DNA of 64,000 bases. Origin: JALZKA01 sp963715405. GTDB taxonomy: Bacteria; Actinomycetota; Thermoleophilia; Solirubrobacterales; 70-9. Below, piece by piece: positions 41,269 through 50,284 of the stretch. The notes below the pieces were generated by a model, which had not been told where the DNA came from, did no database searches, and saw only the letters and a list, made by a program, of their open reading frames with translations. Where the stretch lies: NCBI GenBank assembly GCA_963715405.1, contig OY970239.1, forward strand, positions 682,001 to 746,000, in the 5' to 3' direction. A program made the translations under genes and the position numbers. Each line of letters starts with the position of its first letter. The first letter of the stretch is position 1.

Positions 41269-42603
41269 ATGGCGCTACCCGTTTACGGCGGTCAGTTTTC
41301 CGAGAGGAATGCAGCTCGTCTACTTTGGCGTGCCGGATTCGGGCCGAAGCCCGGCGAAGCCCGCAAGTTCGCGAACAAGGGTCTCGAGGGGGCCGTCGAC
41401 GCGCTACTCAACCCGCCGCGGGCGCAACTGACCGGCCCCGAGCCCCGGGACGAGGACGGGATCTTCGCGCCATTCGATCTCTGGGGCCACGACGTCCTAT
41501 GGTGGCTCGACAAGATGGTGCGCTCGAACCAGCCCCTGGTCGAGCGGATGGCCCTCATCTGGCACGACTGGTTTGCGACCGGCGACGTCGGCTCGATGCG
41601 CTTCTCGATCGATCAGGCGAAGCTGTTCCGCGCGAACGCATTCGAGCGCTTCGATCGGCTGATTCAGGACGTGACGATCAATCCGGCGATGCTGGTCTGG
41701 CTATCGGGGATCGACAACAACCGGTGGAACCCCAACGAGAACTACGGACGCGAGCTGATGGAGCTCTTCACGCTCGGCGTCTCGGATGAAACCGGTTACC
41801 CCTACACCGAGGACGACGTCCGCGAGCAGGCGCGCGCGCTCACGGGCTGGCGTGTCGACTGGCGCGAGGACGTCGGCTACGTCAACTTCCGCTTCGACCC
41901 CTCCTACCACGACCGGCGCAACAAGACGATCTTCGGGCAGACCGGCAACTTCGACTGGCGAGACTCGTGCCGGCTTTGCCTCGAGCACGAGGCTCATGCG
42001 CCGTTCCTGGTCGAAAAGCTCTGGAGCTACTTCGTGCCCGTGCCTCCCGACGCGAGCACTCGGCGGACTCTCGAGCGCATGTACAAGCGCAACTACGAGG
42101 TTAAGCCCCTCCTCGCGGCGATCCTCAAGCACCCGGCTTTCTATGAGGGACCCTCCATGGTGAAGCCGCCGATTGTCTACATCGCCGGCATGCTTCGAGC
42201 CCGCCGGCGCTTCGTTGACTCGAACAGCTGGAGCTGGGTTTCGGACATGGCCGGCCAGCGCCTGTTCCGCCCGCCGAACGTCTCGGGTTGGGACGAGGAA
42301 CGATGGCTCGACACGTCGAGCTATCGGGGCCGCTGGATAGCCGCCCTCCATGTCGTTCGCGAAGATGAGATCGATCCGGACTCGTACACCGCCCAAGAGA
42401 CTCCGGAGGAGGCGGTCGCCAAGGCACTCGCGTATTGGGGGAGCCCCCGCATTGATTCCTCCACACACGCCGGCCTCGTCGACTTCGGCGAAGCCGTCGA
42501 GGACGCGATCGTCGGCAGCTGGCAGCGGGGGACGTTTCGCGGCCTGCGCCAGAACGCGCTGCGCCAGATGATTGCCGTATCCCCCGAGATGCAGACGAGC
42601 TGA
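41269..42603 (+). CDS. DUF1800 family protein
   Basis: Protein of 444 residues. Typical markers are ERNAARLLWRAGFGPKPGEARKF at the N-terminus, WWLDKMVRSNQPLVERMALIWHDWFATG, then WLSGIDNNRWNPNENYGRELMELFTLGV, ALTGWRV and the C-terminal ISGW-like NVSGWDEERWLDT. No signal peptide is visible. DUF1800 proteins pair with DUF1501 proteins and may carry out a secreted or envelope-linked enzyme function that is not yet defined. It begins the three-gene set 41269-44389, eight bases before the next gene. Confidence 0.87.
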   Translation: MALPVYGGQFSERNAARLLWRAGFGPKPGEARKFANKGLEGAVDALLNPPRAQLTGPEPRDEDGIFAPFDLWGHDVLWWLDKMVRSNQPLVERMALIWHDWFATGDVGSMRFSIDQAKLFRANAFERFDRLIQDVTINPAMLVWLSGIDNNRWNPNENYGRELMELFTLGVSDETGYPYTEDDVREQARALTGWRVDWREDVGYVNFRFDPSYHDRRNKTIFGQTGNFDWRDSCRLCLEHEAHAPFLVEKLWSYFVPVPPDASTRRTLERMYKRNYEVKPLLAAILKHPAFYEGPSMVKPPIVYIAGMLRARRRFVDSNSWSWVSDMAGQRLFRPPNVSGWDEERWLDTSSYRGRWIAALHVVREDEIDPDSYTAQETPEEAVAKALAYWGSPRIDSSTHAGLVDFGEAVEDAIVGSWQRGTFRGLRQNALRQMIAVSPEMQTS

Positions 42604-42611
42604 GGAGCAAT

Positions 42612-43994
42612 ATGGCCTGTCACTGCAACGAGTTCTCTCGCGCTCACCTCCTGCGCTCAGCGGCCGCCGAGGCCGGCAGAGGGCTGCCGAAGATCGAGCC
42701 GGGCATGCCGCTGCCCGCCGGCACTGGCCTATCGCGGCGCTCGTTCATGATGCGAGCGGGACTCGGGATGATGTCGGTATACGGGGCGTCGAGGCTCGGC
42801 CTGCCCGACCTTCAGTCAGGCATCGCCAGTGCGCAGGGAGCCGAGGCGCCGATCATCGTCACGGTCTTCATGGACGGCGGCGTCGACTCGCTCTCGGTGC
42901 TTGCTCCCGTGAATGATCCGGTTTACCGGAATCTTCGCCAGTCCGGCATCCGGCTCGATGAAGGCGACGGACCGGAGTTCGCCGAGGACGACCGGCTCAT
43001 GTGGCATCCGCGCGCGACCGCCCTCGACGATCTCCACCGCGACGGCAAGCTCACAGTCCTGCCCGCCGTCGGCTACACCGACCCCGATCAGTCTCATTTC
43101 ACCTCGCGTCACTACTGGGAGGTGGGAAAGCTCGACCCGAACATGCGGACGGGCTGGCTGGGCCGGCTGATCGACGTCGTCGGAACCGACGACAACCCGA
43201 TCCAGGGACTCTCGCTCGACGGCTGGCTACTTCCATCCCTCGCCACCGCCCAAAAGCCGGTTGCCGCAATTGATGGCTCGGCGTACGACTTCTGGGTGCC
43301 GGGGGTATGGGGGGACGTCGAGCCGCTGATGTTCGAGGCCGTGCAGGCGATGGGCCAGACGGGCGCCGCCTCCGGCGATGCCGGCCGGGCGACCGCCGGG
43401 CGAATCGCCAAGCAGTCCATCGAACTGCGCGACACGCTTCAAGGCTTCGACGAAGTCAGCATCCCCGCTGTTTACCCGGATCCCGAGCATTGGTTCTGCC
43501 AGAACCTGAGCTCGCTGGCGGCGATGCTCGCGCCGTCGCCCGGGTGGCCCTCCGGCCTGCCGATTCGCTGCGTTTCGGTATCAGCGCCCGGCGGCTATGA
43601 CACCCACGACAACCAGTCCGGCTCGTTCGCGGACGACATCGGCATCACCTTTGACACGCTCGCGGCCTTCCAGGCCGATCTCGAGGCTCGCGGTCTCGCC
43701 GACCGCGTGATCACGCTGGTCTACTCGGAGTTCGGCCGCCGCCCGGAGCAAAACGCGACCGGTACCGACCACGGCGCGGCCGGCTCTGCGTTCGTCATGG
43801 GCAGCCGCGTTCAAGGCGAGATGGTTGGTGAGTGGCCGGGCCTCGCGCGGCTTGACGACGATGACAACGTCCTCCACACCTCGGACTTCCGCTCGCTCTA
43901 CTGCTCGATCCTCGAGCAGTGGTTCGACCACGACGCCGCGCAGATCATCCCGGGCGCCTCGGGATTCGCCCGGCCCCAGATCATCGCGGCATGA
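42612..43994 (+). CDS. DUF1501 family exported protein
   Basis: Protein of 460 residues. After a Cys/His-bearing N-terminus (MACHCNEF) it has a Tat-like motif (SRRSFMMRAGLGMMSVYG), suggesting export of a folded, cofactor-bearing protein. The core has VFMDGGVDSLSVLAPVND, DQSHFTSRHYWEVGK, and the end YSEFGRRPEQNATGTDHGAAGSAFVMG, the family's alkaline-phosphatase-superfamily-like metal-site region (His and Asp). It is co-transcribed with DUF1800 (eight bases apart), and its stop overlaps the cupredoxin gene by ATGA. Confidence 0.87.
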   Translation: MACHCNEFSRAHLLRSAAAEAGRGLPKIEPGMPLPAGTGLSRRSFMMRAGLGMMSVYGASRLGLPDLQSGIASAQGAEAPIIVTVFMDGGVDSLSVLAPVNDPVYRNLRQSGIRLDEGDGPEFAEDDRLMWHPRATALDDLHRDGKLTVLPAVGYTDPDQSHFTSRHYWEVGKLDPNMRTGWLGRLIDVVGTDDNPIQGLSLDGWLLPSLATAQKPVAAIDGSAYDFWVPGVWGDVEPLMFEAVQAMGQTGAASGDAGRATAGRIAKQSIELRDTLQGFDEVSIPAVYPDPEHWFCQNLSSLAAMLAPSPGWPSGLPIRCVSVSAPGGYDTHDNQSGSFADDIGITFDTLAAFQADLEARGLADRVITLVYSEFGRRPEQNATGTDHGAAGSAFVMGSRVQGEMVGEWPGLARLDDDDNVLHTSDFRSLYCSILEQWFDHDAAQIIPGASGFARPQIIAA

Positions 43995-44389
43995 GCCCGG
44001 GCAGAGTCACAGCGGCGATCGGCTCCCTTCTCGTGCTCGCCCTGGGGGGCACCTCGATACCCGCCGCGGCTGGCGAATTCGCGATCACGACGGTGGGCGT
44101 GCGAAACGGCAACTCGGAATTCACCTTCACGCTTTCCCGCACGACGGTCGATCCTGGCCCGGCGCTCATCCAGTACCAGAACACTGGGGAGGACCCGCAC
44201 GATCTGAAGCTCAAGCGCCGCGGCGACCTCAGGATCTTCGCGGTGGGCGAGCTCCTGCCGGGCGGGGTGGGGTCGATCAGCCCGCGCCTCAAGCGCGACT
44301 CGCGCTACGAGCTTTGGTGCTCGCTGGACGGGCACCGCGAGGCCGGGATGGAAGCGGTGCTCAGGGTGCGGGACAAGCGGCCGAGTTAG
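43991..44389 (+). CDS. exported cupredoxin-like protein
   Basis: Protein of 132 residues with a signal peptide (AIGSLLVLALGGTSIPAAAGEF). The mature domain shows the blue-copper ligand order: His in EDPHDLKLK, then Cys and His in LWCSLDGHREAGMEAVL, and Met nine residues after the Cys in the same segment. This gives His-Cys-His-Met, as in plastocyanins. It would pass electrons outside the membrane. Its ATG overlaps the DUF1501 stop (ATGA), and it closes the DUF1800-DUF1501-cupredoxin unit, suggesting a redox partner of those proteins. Confidence 0.85.
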   Translation: MSPGRVTAAIGSLLVLALGGTSIPAAAGEFAITTVGVRNGNSEFTFTLSRTTVDPGPALIQYQNTGEDPHDLKLKRRGDLRIFAVGELLPGGVGSISPRLKRDSRYELWCSLDGHREAGMEAVLRVRDKRPS

Positions 44390-44901
44390 CGCCCGGCGGC
44401 GCGGCGAAGGGTTGCCGCGGCCTTCGTCTTTGCGTTCATCGCCCCAAGCATCGCCCGCTCCTGGGTCGATCCCGCAGCCGGCATGACGCCGAGCTGCCGT
44501 GCCAGCTCCATGCCGTCCGTGTAGGCGAAGTTCTCCTGGATCAGGCCGTCGCGGATCGTGAGGAGGTCGACACCCTCCAGCTCGATATGGGCGCCCGTGG
44601 GAGCGATGCCCTGGAGCTTTCCAGTGCCGTTGAAGGTGCCGTTGGCCGCCCAGCGGCCGGCGGCCTTCTCGCCGTAAGCGACCATGTCCGTGACCGACAT
44701 CGAAAAGTCCGGAATCGCGCGGAACATCTCGCCGAAGAACCGCCGAACGCCGTCGGGCCCGACAAGGTCCTCCATGCCGTAGAGGTGATCGATTCCGCCG
44801 GGCGCCCAGACTTCACCAATGGCGTCGAGATCGCGCATCGCGATCGCCTCGAAGTAAGCCGTGGCGACCTGCTTGGCGCTCCTCTTCTTCGCGGCGGCCA
44901 T
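44386..44901 (-). CDS. SnoaL/ester-cyclase-like protein
   Basis: Protein of 171 residues from ATG 44901. NTF2-like fold signatures: VATAYFEAIAMRDLDAIGEVWAP, GPDGVRRFFGEMFRAIPDFSM, VTDMVAYGEKAAGRWAANGTFNGTG and HIELEGVDLLTIRDGLI. These resemble SnoaL-type polyketide cyclases and 'ester cyclase' proteins. No active-site residue can be proposed from the sequence, and the neighbouring genes do not suggest a polyketide pathway. It overlaps the 3' end of the cupredoxin gene by four bases, convergent. Confidence 0.8.
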   Translation of the reverse strand: MAAAKKRSAKQVATAYFEAIAMRDLDAIGEVWAPGGIDHLYGMEDLVGPDGVRRFFGEMFRAIPDFSMSVTDMVAYGEKAAGRWAANGTFNGTGKLQGIAPTGAHIELEGVDLLTIRDGLIQENFAYTDGMELARQLGVMPAAGSTQERAMLGAMNAKTKAAATLRRAAGR

Positions 44902-44912
44902 CGGGATTGAGA

Positions 44913-46913
44913 CTATCCCAAGCTTTCGCTCGCCACCTTGAGCGCTGCTGCGAGCGCGTTGGGGTCGGCGGTGGGCGCTTGGCAGGTGAAGCTCTCGCAC
45001 ACGTAAGCGGCAGGGCGGCCGTTCAGGGTGCCGCGATCGGCCATGAGCGGCGGACTCTCGGTGCCTTCGGGTCCCCCTGCGACGACGACGTGAGGCCGAA
45101 GCTCGGAGCGGACCACTCGCGCGAGCTCAGACAGGTCGTCCCCGACGAGCGCGACTTCCCTGGTGGCGGCCAGGTCGAAGTCGATCGCGCGAAGGAGGTG
45201 GGCGACCGCCTGCGGATGGCGCTCGGCAACGCGCCCGTGGAGCGCAAAGACCGACCGAGCGTGCTCGGCGTAGCTTGGCTCTCCGGTGAGAGCGGCCAGG
45301 CGCGCGAGCCCGTACGCCGCCGACGAGCTGCCAGACGGAATCGGGTGGTCGTCGATGTCCTTCCGGCGGACGATCAACTCTTCGGCGTCCGAGGCGGTGG
45401 TGAAGAACCCGCCGCGCTCGGCGTCGGCAAAGCGCGCGATCATCGCGTCGGCGGTCTCGCGCGCCACCTCGAACCATTGCTCTTCGAAAGTCGACTCATA
45501 GAGGACGAGGAAGGCCTCGATGACATAGGCGTAGTCCTCGAGATAGCCCAGGAGCTTGGCCTCGCCGTCCTTCCAGGTGCGAAGGAGGCGGCCGTACGAG
45601 TCGCGCAGGTTCTCCTCGATGAACGCGGCCGCCTTGCGCGCGGCTTCGGTGAAGTCGTCGCGATCCAAGACCGCGCCCGCCTCGGCGAGCGCTGCGATCG
45701 CGAGTGCGTTCCACGAAGTGATGCGCTTGTCGTCAAGGCCGGGCCAGACCCGCTTCGCGCGATGCGCGTAGAGAGCCTCGCGCGCCGCTTCGAGCCCGTC
45801 GGGCCCCGCCGTCTCCGCTCCTCCCGGGAGGTTGAGGATGTTCCGGCCCTCGAAGTTGCCGCCGGCACTGACGCCCCAGTAGGCGACAAAGCTGTCCGCG
45901 TCGAGGCCTGCGTCGCCGAGGACGCCGCGAAGCTCCTTTTCGGACCAGACGTAGAAGCGGCCCTCCTCGCCTTCTGAATCGGCGTCGAGGGCCGACAGGA
46001 AACCCCCCTCGTCTCCGCGCATCTCTCGGAGCATCCATTCGAGCGTGCGCTCGCAGGTCTCGCGCCAGCGCTCGTGCCCGAGCGCCTGAAAGCCGTGGAG
46101 GTAGGCGCGCGCGAGGAGAGCGTTGTCGTAGAGCATCTTCTCGAAATGTGGGACGAGCCACTTGGCATCCACCGCGTAGCGTGCGAAGCCGCCTCCGACC
46201 TGGTCGTGGATGCCGCCGGCGAGCATGCCGTCGAGCGCGCGCGCAGCGACCTGCTGCTCGCCGCGCGCGAGGAGGAACTCGATCGCCGAGGCGGGGGGGA
46301 ACTTCGGTGCGCCTCCAAAACCCCCGTTCACGGGGTCGGCACTCGCGACAAGCCGGCTCTCGGCCGCGCCCAGGATGCTTGGGGAGAGGGAGCCTTCACC
46401 CGGTTCGATCTGACCGGTCGCCCCAAGGCGCTCGCGGATGCGGCCAGCCTGCTCGGCGATCTCCGAGCGCTTGGTCTGCCAGGAGGCGACGACCGCCTCC
46501 AGAACCATGCGAAAGCTCGGCATCCCCTGGCGCGGCTCCGGCGGGTAGTAGGTGCCGCAATAAAACGGCGAGGTGTCCGTATCCAGGAACGCGGTCAGCG
46601 GCCAGCCGCCGTGCCCCGTCATCGCCTGAACCGCCTCCATGTAGATCGCGTCGACGTCTGGGCGCTCCTCACGATCGACCTTGATGCAGACGAAGTGCTC
46701 GTTCATGAACGCGGCGGTCTCCTCGTCCTCGAACGATTCGCGCTCCATCACGTGACACCAATGGCATGACGAGTAGCCGATCGAGAGCAGGATCGGTTTT
46801 TCCTCCTGCGTGGCGCGGTCGCGCGCCTCCGTCCCCCATGGGAACCAGTCCACCGGGTTGTGAGCGTGCTGGAGGAGGTACGGGCTGGTCTCCTCGGAGA
46901 GGCGGTTCGCCAT
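44913..46913 (-). CDS. YyaL/DUF255 thioredoxin-domain protein
   Basis: Protein of 666 residues from ATG 46913 (GTG 46916 also possible). The N-terminus has the family signature NRLSEETSPYLLQHAHNPVDW, then a thioredoxin-like domain with GYSSCHWCHVMERESFEDEE (CxxC) and PVxYGGWPLTAFLDTD. From about residue 230 an alpha/alpha-toroid (six-hairpin glycosidase-like) domain runs to the end (VPHFEKMLYDNALLARAYLHG). The same architecture is known as YyaL/SSP411. The biochemical role is unknown; redox regulation or sugar epimerase-like activity has been proposed. A 17-base inverted repeat lies upstream at 46951-46996. Confidence 0.9.
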   Translation of the reverse strand: MANRLSEETSPYLLQHAHNPVDWFPWGTEARDRATQEEKPILLSIGYSSCHWCHVMERESFEDEETAAFMNEHFVCIKVDREERPDVDAIYMEAVQAMTGHGGWPLTAFLDTDTSPFYCGTYYPPEPRQGMPSFRMVLEAVVASWQTKRSEIAEQAGRIRERLGATGQIEPGEGSLSPSILGAAESRLVASADPVNGGFGGAPKFPPASAIEFLLARGEQQVAARALDGMLAGGIHDQVGGGFARYAVDAKWLVPHFEKMLYDNALLARAYLHGFQALGHERWRETCERTLEWMLREMRGDEGGFLSALDADSEGEEGRFYVWSEKELRGVLGDAGLDADSFVAYWGVSAGGNFEGRNILNLPGGAETAGPDGLEAAREALYAHRAKRVWPGLDDKRITSWNALAIAALAEAGAVLDRDDFTEAARKAAAFIEENLRDSYGRLLRTWKDGEAKLLGYLEDYAYVIEAFLVLYESTFEEQWFEVARETADAMIARFADAERGGFFTTASDAEELIVRRKDIDDHPIPSGSSSAAYGLARLAALTGEPSYAEHARSVFALHGRVAERHPQAVAHLLRAIDFDLAATREVALVGDDLSELARVVRSELRPHVVVAGGPEGTESPPLMADRGTLNGRPAAYVCESFTCQAPTADPNALAAALKVASESLG

Positions 46914-46950
46914 CACCCCGCAGCCTAGGGAAGGTGCGCCGAACGTCGTG

Positions 46951-46996
46951 AATGAGGTAGGTCGAAGCCGTCCGCCAGCCTTCTTCCTACCTCGTT
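46951..46996. promoter_or_regulatory. inverted repeat in the divergent gap between the YyaL and GGDEF-EAL genes
   Basis: Arms at 46951-46967 and 46980-46996 match at 14 of 17 positions, with the perfect core gaggtagg/cctacctc, around a 12-base spacer. It sits 38 bases upstream of the minus-strand gene and 87 before the plus-strand ATG, a likely position for a regulator. Confidence 0.45.
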
Positions 46997-47082
46997 TCGG
47001 CTAGACGCCTAGTCCATTTCAGGCGTGGCGGACGAATGTCCCGTGGGCACAGTTGCCGCCCTTGGCTAGCTTCGAAGGTGGG

Positions 47083-49335
47083 ATGGAATCTGGAGGCGCC
47101 TGGTCAGGAGGGGGAGACAGGCCAGTCAAAAACTTATTCGGGCTGCCCTCGCCGCATGACGCGGTACGCGAGCGAGACGGAACCGATATCGCCTATCGCG
47201 CCTCAGAAGACCTGAGGGCGGCCGCGGAACTGATGGCTGACGCCCAGCGCGTGGCCAACTTCGGAAGCTGGGAGTGGCGCCTCGCCGAGGATCAGGTCTC
47301 CTGGTCCGACCAGCTCTACCGCATTTTCGGGCTCGAGGTGCAACACGACCCGACTGCGTTCCGGGTTACGTTCGCCACCTATCTCGAGCGCGTCCACCCC
47401 GACGAGCGGGCTGAGGTGCGCCAGAAGATCGAGACAGCGCTCGGCGACGTCTCTCCCTTCCGCTTCGAGCATCGCATCGTCCGGCCCAACGACGAGGTCA
47501 GGAGCGTTCGGTGCCAGGGCGAGCCGATCCTGGATCCCGCGACCAAGGAAATCGTTCGCGTCGTCGGCGTGTGCCAGGACATCACCGAGATGGCGAAGGT
47601 CGAGCGGGCCCGCTCCGAGGCGGACGCGCGCTTCCGAAGCGCCTTCGAGAACGCTCCGATCGGGATCGCCCTCGTCGACTTCTCGGAGGGCCCCGACGGC
47701 CGTCTGACGGAGGTGAACCGCGCGCTCACCGATCTGACCGGGCGAACGGTTGACGAGCTGATCGGCTCGAAGCTGACGGGGCTTTGCCTCGGCGAAGACG
47801 CGGCGACCGACGAGGTCCAGCGCGAGCGCCTCGTCCTGGGCGAGATCGAGCGCTTCACGATCGAAAAGAGAGCACTGCTTTCCGACGACCGCCTCGTCTG
47901 GCTCGAGTTGAGCGTCTCGACGATCCCGACCGATGGCGATCCGCGGATCGCAGGCATCGTCCAAGTCCAGGACGTAACCGAGCGCAAGCGATTCGAGGAG
48001 CAGCTTCGCTACATCGCGGACCACGACTCGCTCACCGGCCTCATGAACCGTCGCCGTTTCCGCGAGGAGCTCGACTCCCAGCTCGCCCTCAGGCGCCGCT
48101 ACGGGGGTGCCGGCGCCCTGCTCCTGATCGACCTCGACCGGCTGAAGGCAGTAAACGACTCCCGCGGCCACGGCGCCGGCGACGTTGCGCTCCGGCGGGT
48201 CGCGGAGGCGATGCGGGGAAGGTTCCGGGGAACGGATGTGCTCGCCCGCCTCGCGGGTGACGAGTTCGCCGTCCTCTTGCCGAGCGCCGAGGGGCACGAG
48301 GCGATGGTCCTTGCCGACGCGCTGATCTCGCGCCTCGCTGCGGACGAGGTCGCCTCGTGGGGGGTTTCGGTCTCGATCGGAATCGCGCCGTTCGGCGCGC
48401 ACGACACCCGCACCACGGAGGACGTCATGGCGACGGCGGACGCCGCGATGTACAGGGCAAAGCAGCGCGGCGGCGCGGTGGCCGAGCTGGCCGAGACGCC
48501 GGCTGCCGGAGCTCCTCGCTCACGAACGGAGGACAAGGCGACGGAGCCGGTCCTGCCACGCCGAAGCCTTGCCGCCGACCCGTTCCCGGCGCCGAAGCTC
48601 GTCCGTGAGCCGAACCTTGCGGACCGTGTGAAGGCCGCGCTCGACTCCGACGAGCTCTTGCTCTACGGTCAGCCGGTCATCGACCTTCGGAGCGGACGCG
48701 TGGCCCACCACGAGCTCCTCGTCCGCATGCGCGACGAATCGGGCGAGGTCCTCGCGGCCTCGGACTTCCTGGGCGTGGCGGCGCAGACCGAAGGCCTGTG
48801 CATGGGCATTGACAACTGGGTCGTCGACCACGCCCTTGCGAAGCTCTCCAACGGCTCTCGTGGCGCTCGCTTCCAGGTGAACCTGTCGGGTGAGACGCTC
48901 CGCGACGAGCGCAGCCTCGACGGGCTTGTCTCGAGGGTCGGCGACTCCGGGATCGAGGAGGATTGTCTCGGCTTCGAGATCGGCGAAGGCTCGGTCCAAC
49001 AAGACGTCGAGCGAACCAGTGCGAGGCTTGAGCGCCTGTCCGAGTCGGGCTGCCCGCTCATTCTCGACGGATTCAGCGCCGGCTTCGGCTCTTTCGAGTA
49101 CCTGCAGCGCCTGCCGGTGCGCCAGATCAAGATCGATGGCGGTGCGGTCCGCGCGATGCTCGCCGAACCCGACTACTCCACGATGCGGGCGATCGTCCGC
49201 CTCGCCCAGGGCACCTCCAAGGCGACGGTCGCCAAGCTCGTCGAGTCCCCAAGCGTCTTGCCGCTCCTTCGTCTGCACGGCGTTGACATGGCGCAAGGCT
49301 ACGAAGTCGGCCAGCCCGTGCCTCTCGCTGCGTAG
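47083..49335 (+). CDS. PAS-PAS-GGDEF-EAL c-di-GMP protein with degenerate EAL
   Basis: Protein of 750 residues from ATG 47083 (a TTG 30 bases upstream gives a longer frame; the aaggtggg ribosome site favours the ATG). Two PAS domains: VANFGSWEWRLAEDQVSWSD (about 60-170) and FENAPIGIALVDFSEG (about 190-310). GGDEF: LTGLMNRRRFREEL, LLLIDLDRLKAVNDSRGHGAG and the catalytic loop LARLAGDEFAVLLP (AGDEF, accepted as active) preceded by RGTD, an inhibitory site. EAL: the first motif reads HHELLVRM (ELL for EAL), NLSGETL keeps Asn, but the DDFGTG motif is DGFSAG and EGVE reads KLVE. Phosphodiesterase activity is therefore doubtful, and the EAL half may only bind c-di-GMP. Confidence 0.85.
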   Translation: MESGGAWSGGGDRPVKNLFGLPSPHDAVRERDGTDIAYRASEDLRAAAELMADAQRVANFGSWEWRLAEDQVSWSDQLYRIFGLEVQHDPTAFRVTFATYLERVHPDERAEVRQKIETALGDVSPFRFEHRIVRPNDEVRSVRCQGEPILDPATKEIVRVVGVCQDITEMAKVERARSEADARFRSAFENAPIGIALVDFSEGPDGRLTEVNRALTDLTGRTVDELIGSKLTGLCLGEDAATDEVQRERLVLGEIERFTIEKRALLSDDRLVWLELSVSTIPTDGDPRIAGIVQVQDVTERKRFEEQLRYIADHDSLTGLMNRRRFREELDSQLALRRRYGGAGALLLIDLDRLKAVNDSRGHGAGDVALRRVAEAMRGRFRGTDVLARLAGDEFAVLLPSAEGHEAMVLADALISRLAADEVASWGVSVSIGIAPFGAHDTRTTEDVMATADAAMYRAKQRGGAVAELAETPAAGAPRSRTEDKATEPVLPRRSLAADPFPAPKLVREPNLADRVKAALDSDELLLYGQPVIDLRSGRVAHHELLVRMRDESGEVLAASDFLGVAAQTEGLCMGIDNWVVDHALAKLSNGSRGARFQVNLSGETLRDERSLDGLVSRVGDSGIEEDCLGFEIGEGSVQQDVERTSARLERLSESGCPLILDGFSAGFGSFEYLQRLPVRQIKIDGGAVRAMLAEPDYSTMRAIVRLAQGTSKATVAKLVESPSVLPLLRLHGVDMAQGYEVGQPVPLAA

Positions 49336-49363
49336 CGGCCCGAGCTACCCTGACCGTCAAGCC

Positions 49364-50278
49364 ATGAAGCTCGACGGCGTACACCACATCACGGCGATCA
49401 CCGCTGACGCCCAGCGAAACGTCGACTTCTACGCCGGCACGCTCGGCCTCCGCATGGTGAAAAAGACCGTGAACCAGGACGAGCCGAGCGTGTATCACCT
49501 CTTCTACGCGGATGAAGAGGGCCGCCCCGGCGCGGATATGACCTTTTTCGAGTTTCCGGACGCTGCGCCCGGCCGCCCAGGCGCCGGGATGCTCCACCGC
49601 ATCATCTGGCGGGTCGGCTCCGACGAGGCGCTTGGGTTCTGGGAGGAACGACTCACGAGCGCCGGAGTGGATGCCTTGCGCGCTGACGGCGCTCTTCGCT
49701 TCGCCGACCCTGAAGGCCTCGAGCACGAGTTCATCGTCGCGTCTGTTGGCGACGAGCCGCTGATCGCCGACCATCCGGAAGTCCCGGGCGAGCACGCGCT
49801 CCAGGGGTTCGAGGGTGCTCGCGCCTACACCGGCGATGTCGAGCGGAGCCGCCCGCTCCTCGAGGAGCACCTCGGCTTTGAGCCGTCGGGCGACGGCTGG
49901 GAGGTGCGCGGCAAGCGCCGCGGTGGTACCTGGGCCTACGATCCTGCTCCCGCCGAGCGCGGCGTCCAGGGCGCCGGCACCGTCCATCACATCGCCTGGG
50001 CTTCCGAAACGGACGAGCACGAGGGCTGGCGCCAGCGCGCGATCGATGGCGGTGCGCAGCCGACACCGGTGATTGACCGCTTCTGGTTCGAGTCGATCTA
50101 CTTCCGCGAGCCGAGCGGTGTCCTCTTCGAGATCGCGACTCTCGATCCCGGCTTTGCCGTTGACGAGGATCCCGAGCACCTCGGCGAGAGCCTCATCCTG
50201 CCGCCGTTCCTCGAGGACCGCCGCGAAGAGATCGAGCGGGTTCTCACACCGGTCTCGAACCCTCGCGAATCCGCCTAG
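49364..50278 (+). CDS. VOC-family ring-cleaving dioxygenase-like protein
   Basis: Protein of 304 residues from ATG 49364. Two tandem VOC modules are present: VHHITAITADAQRNVDFYAGTLGLRMVKKTVNQDEPSVYHLFYADEEGRPGADMTFF in the first, and TVHHIAWASETDEHEGWRQRAIDGG with PVIDRFWFESIYFREPSGVLFEIAT in the second. This is the layout of the extradiol dioxygenases related to MhqO/MhqA and YkcA, where His-His-Glu binds Fe(II). The aromatic or quinone substrate is not known. It is followed six bases later by an esterase of the phospholipase/carboxylesterase family, with which it is plausibly co-transcribed. Confidence 0.85.
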   Translation: MKLDGVHHITAITADAQRNVDFYAGTLGLRMVKKTVNQDEPSVYHLFYADEEGRPGADMTFFEFPDAAPGRPGAGMLHRIIWRVGSDEALGFWEERLTSAGVDALRADGALRFADPEGLEHEFIVASVGDEPLIADHPEVPGEHALQGFEGARAYTGDVERSRPLLEEHLGFEPSGDGWEVRGKRRGGTWAYDPAPAERGVQGAGTVHHIAWASETDEHEGWRQRAIDGGAQPTPVIDRFWFESIYFREPSGVLFEIATLDPGFAVDEDPEHLGESLILPPFLEDRREEIERVLTPVSNPRESA

Positions 50279-50284
50279 CGGCGG

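Noticed and set aside
47053..47082. Start of the PAS-GGDEF-EAL gene at TTG 47053
   Set aside because: The ATG at 47083 has a ribosome-binding sequence (aaggtggg) just before it; the TTG does not.
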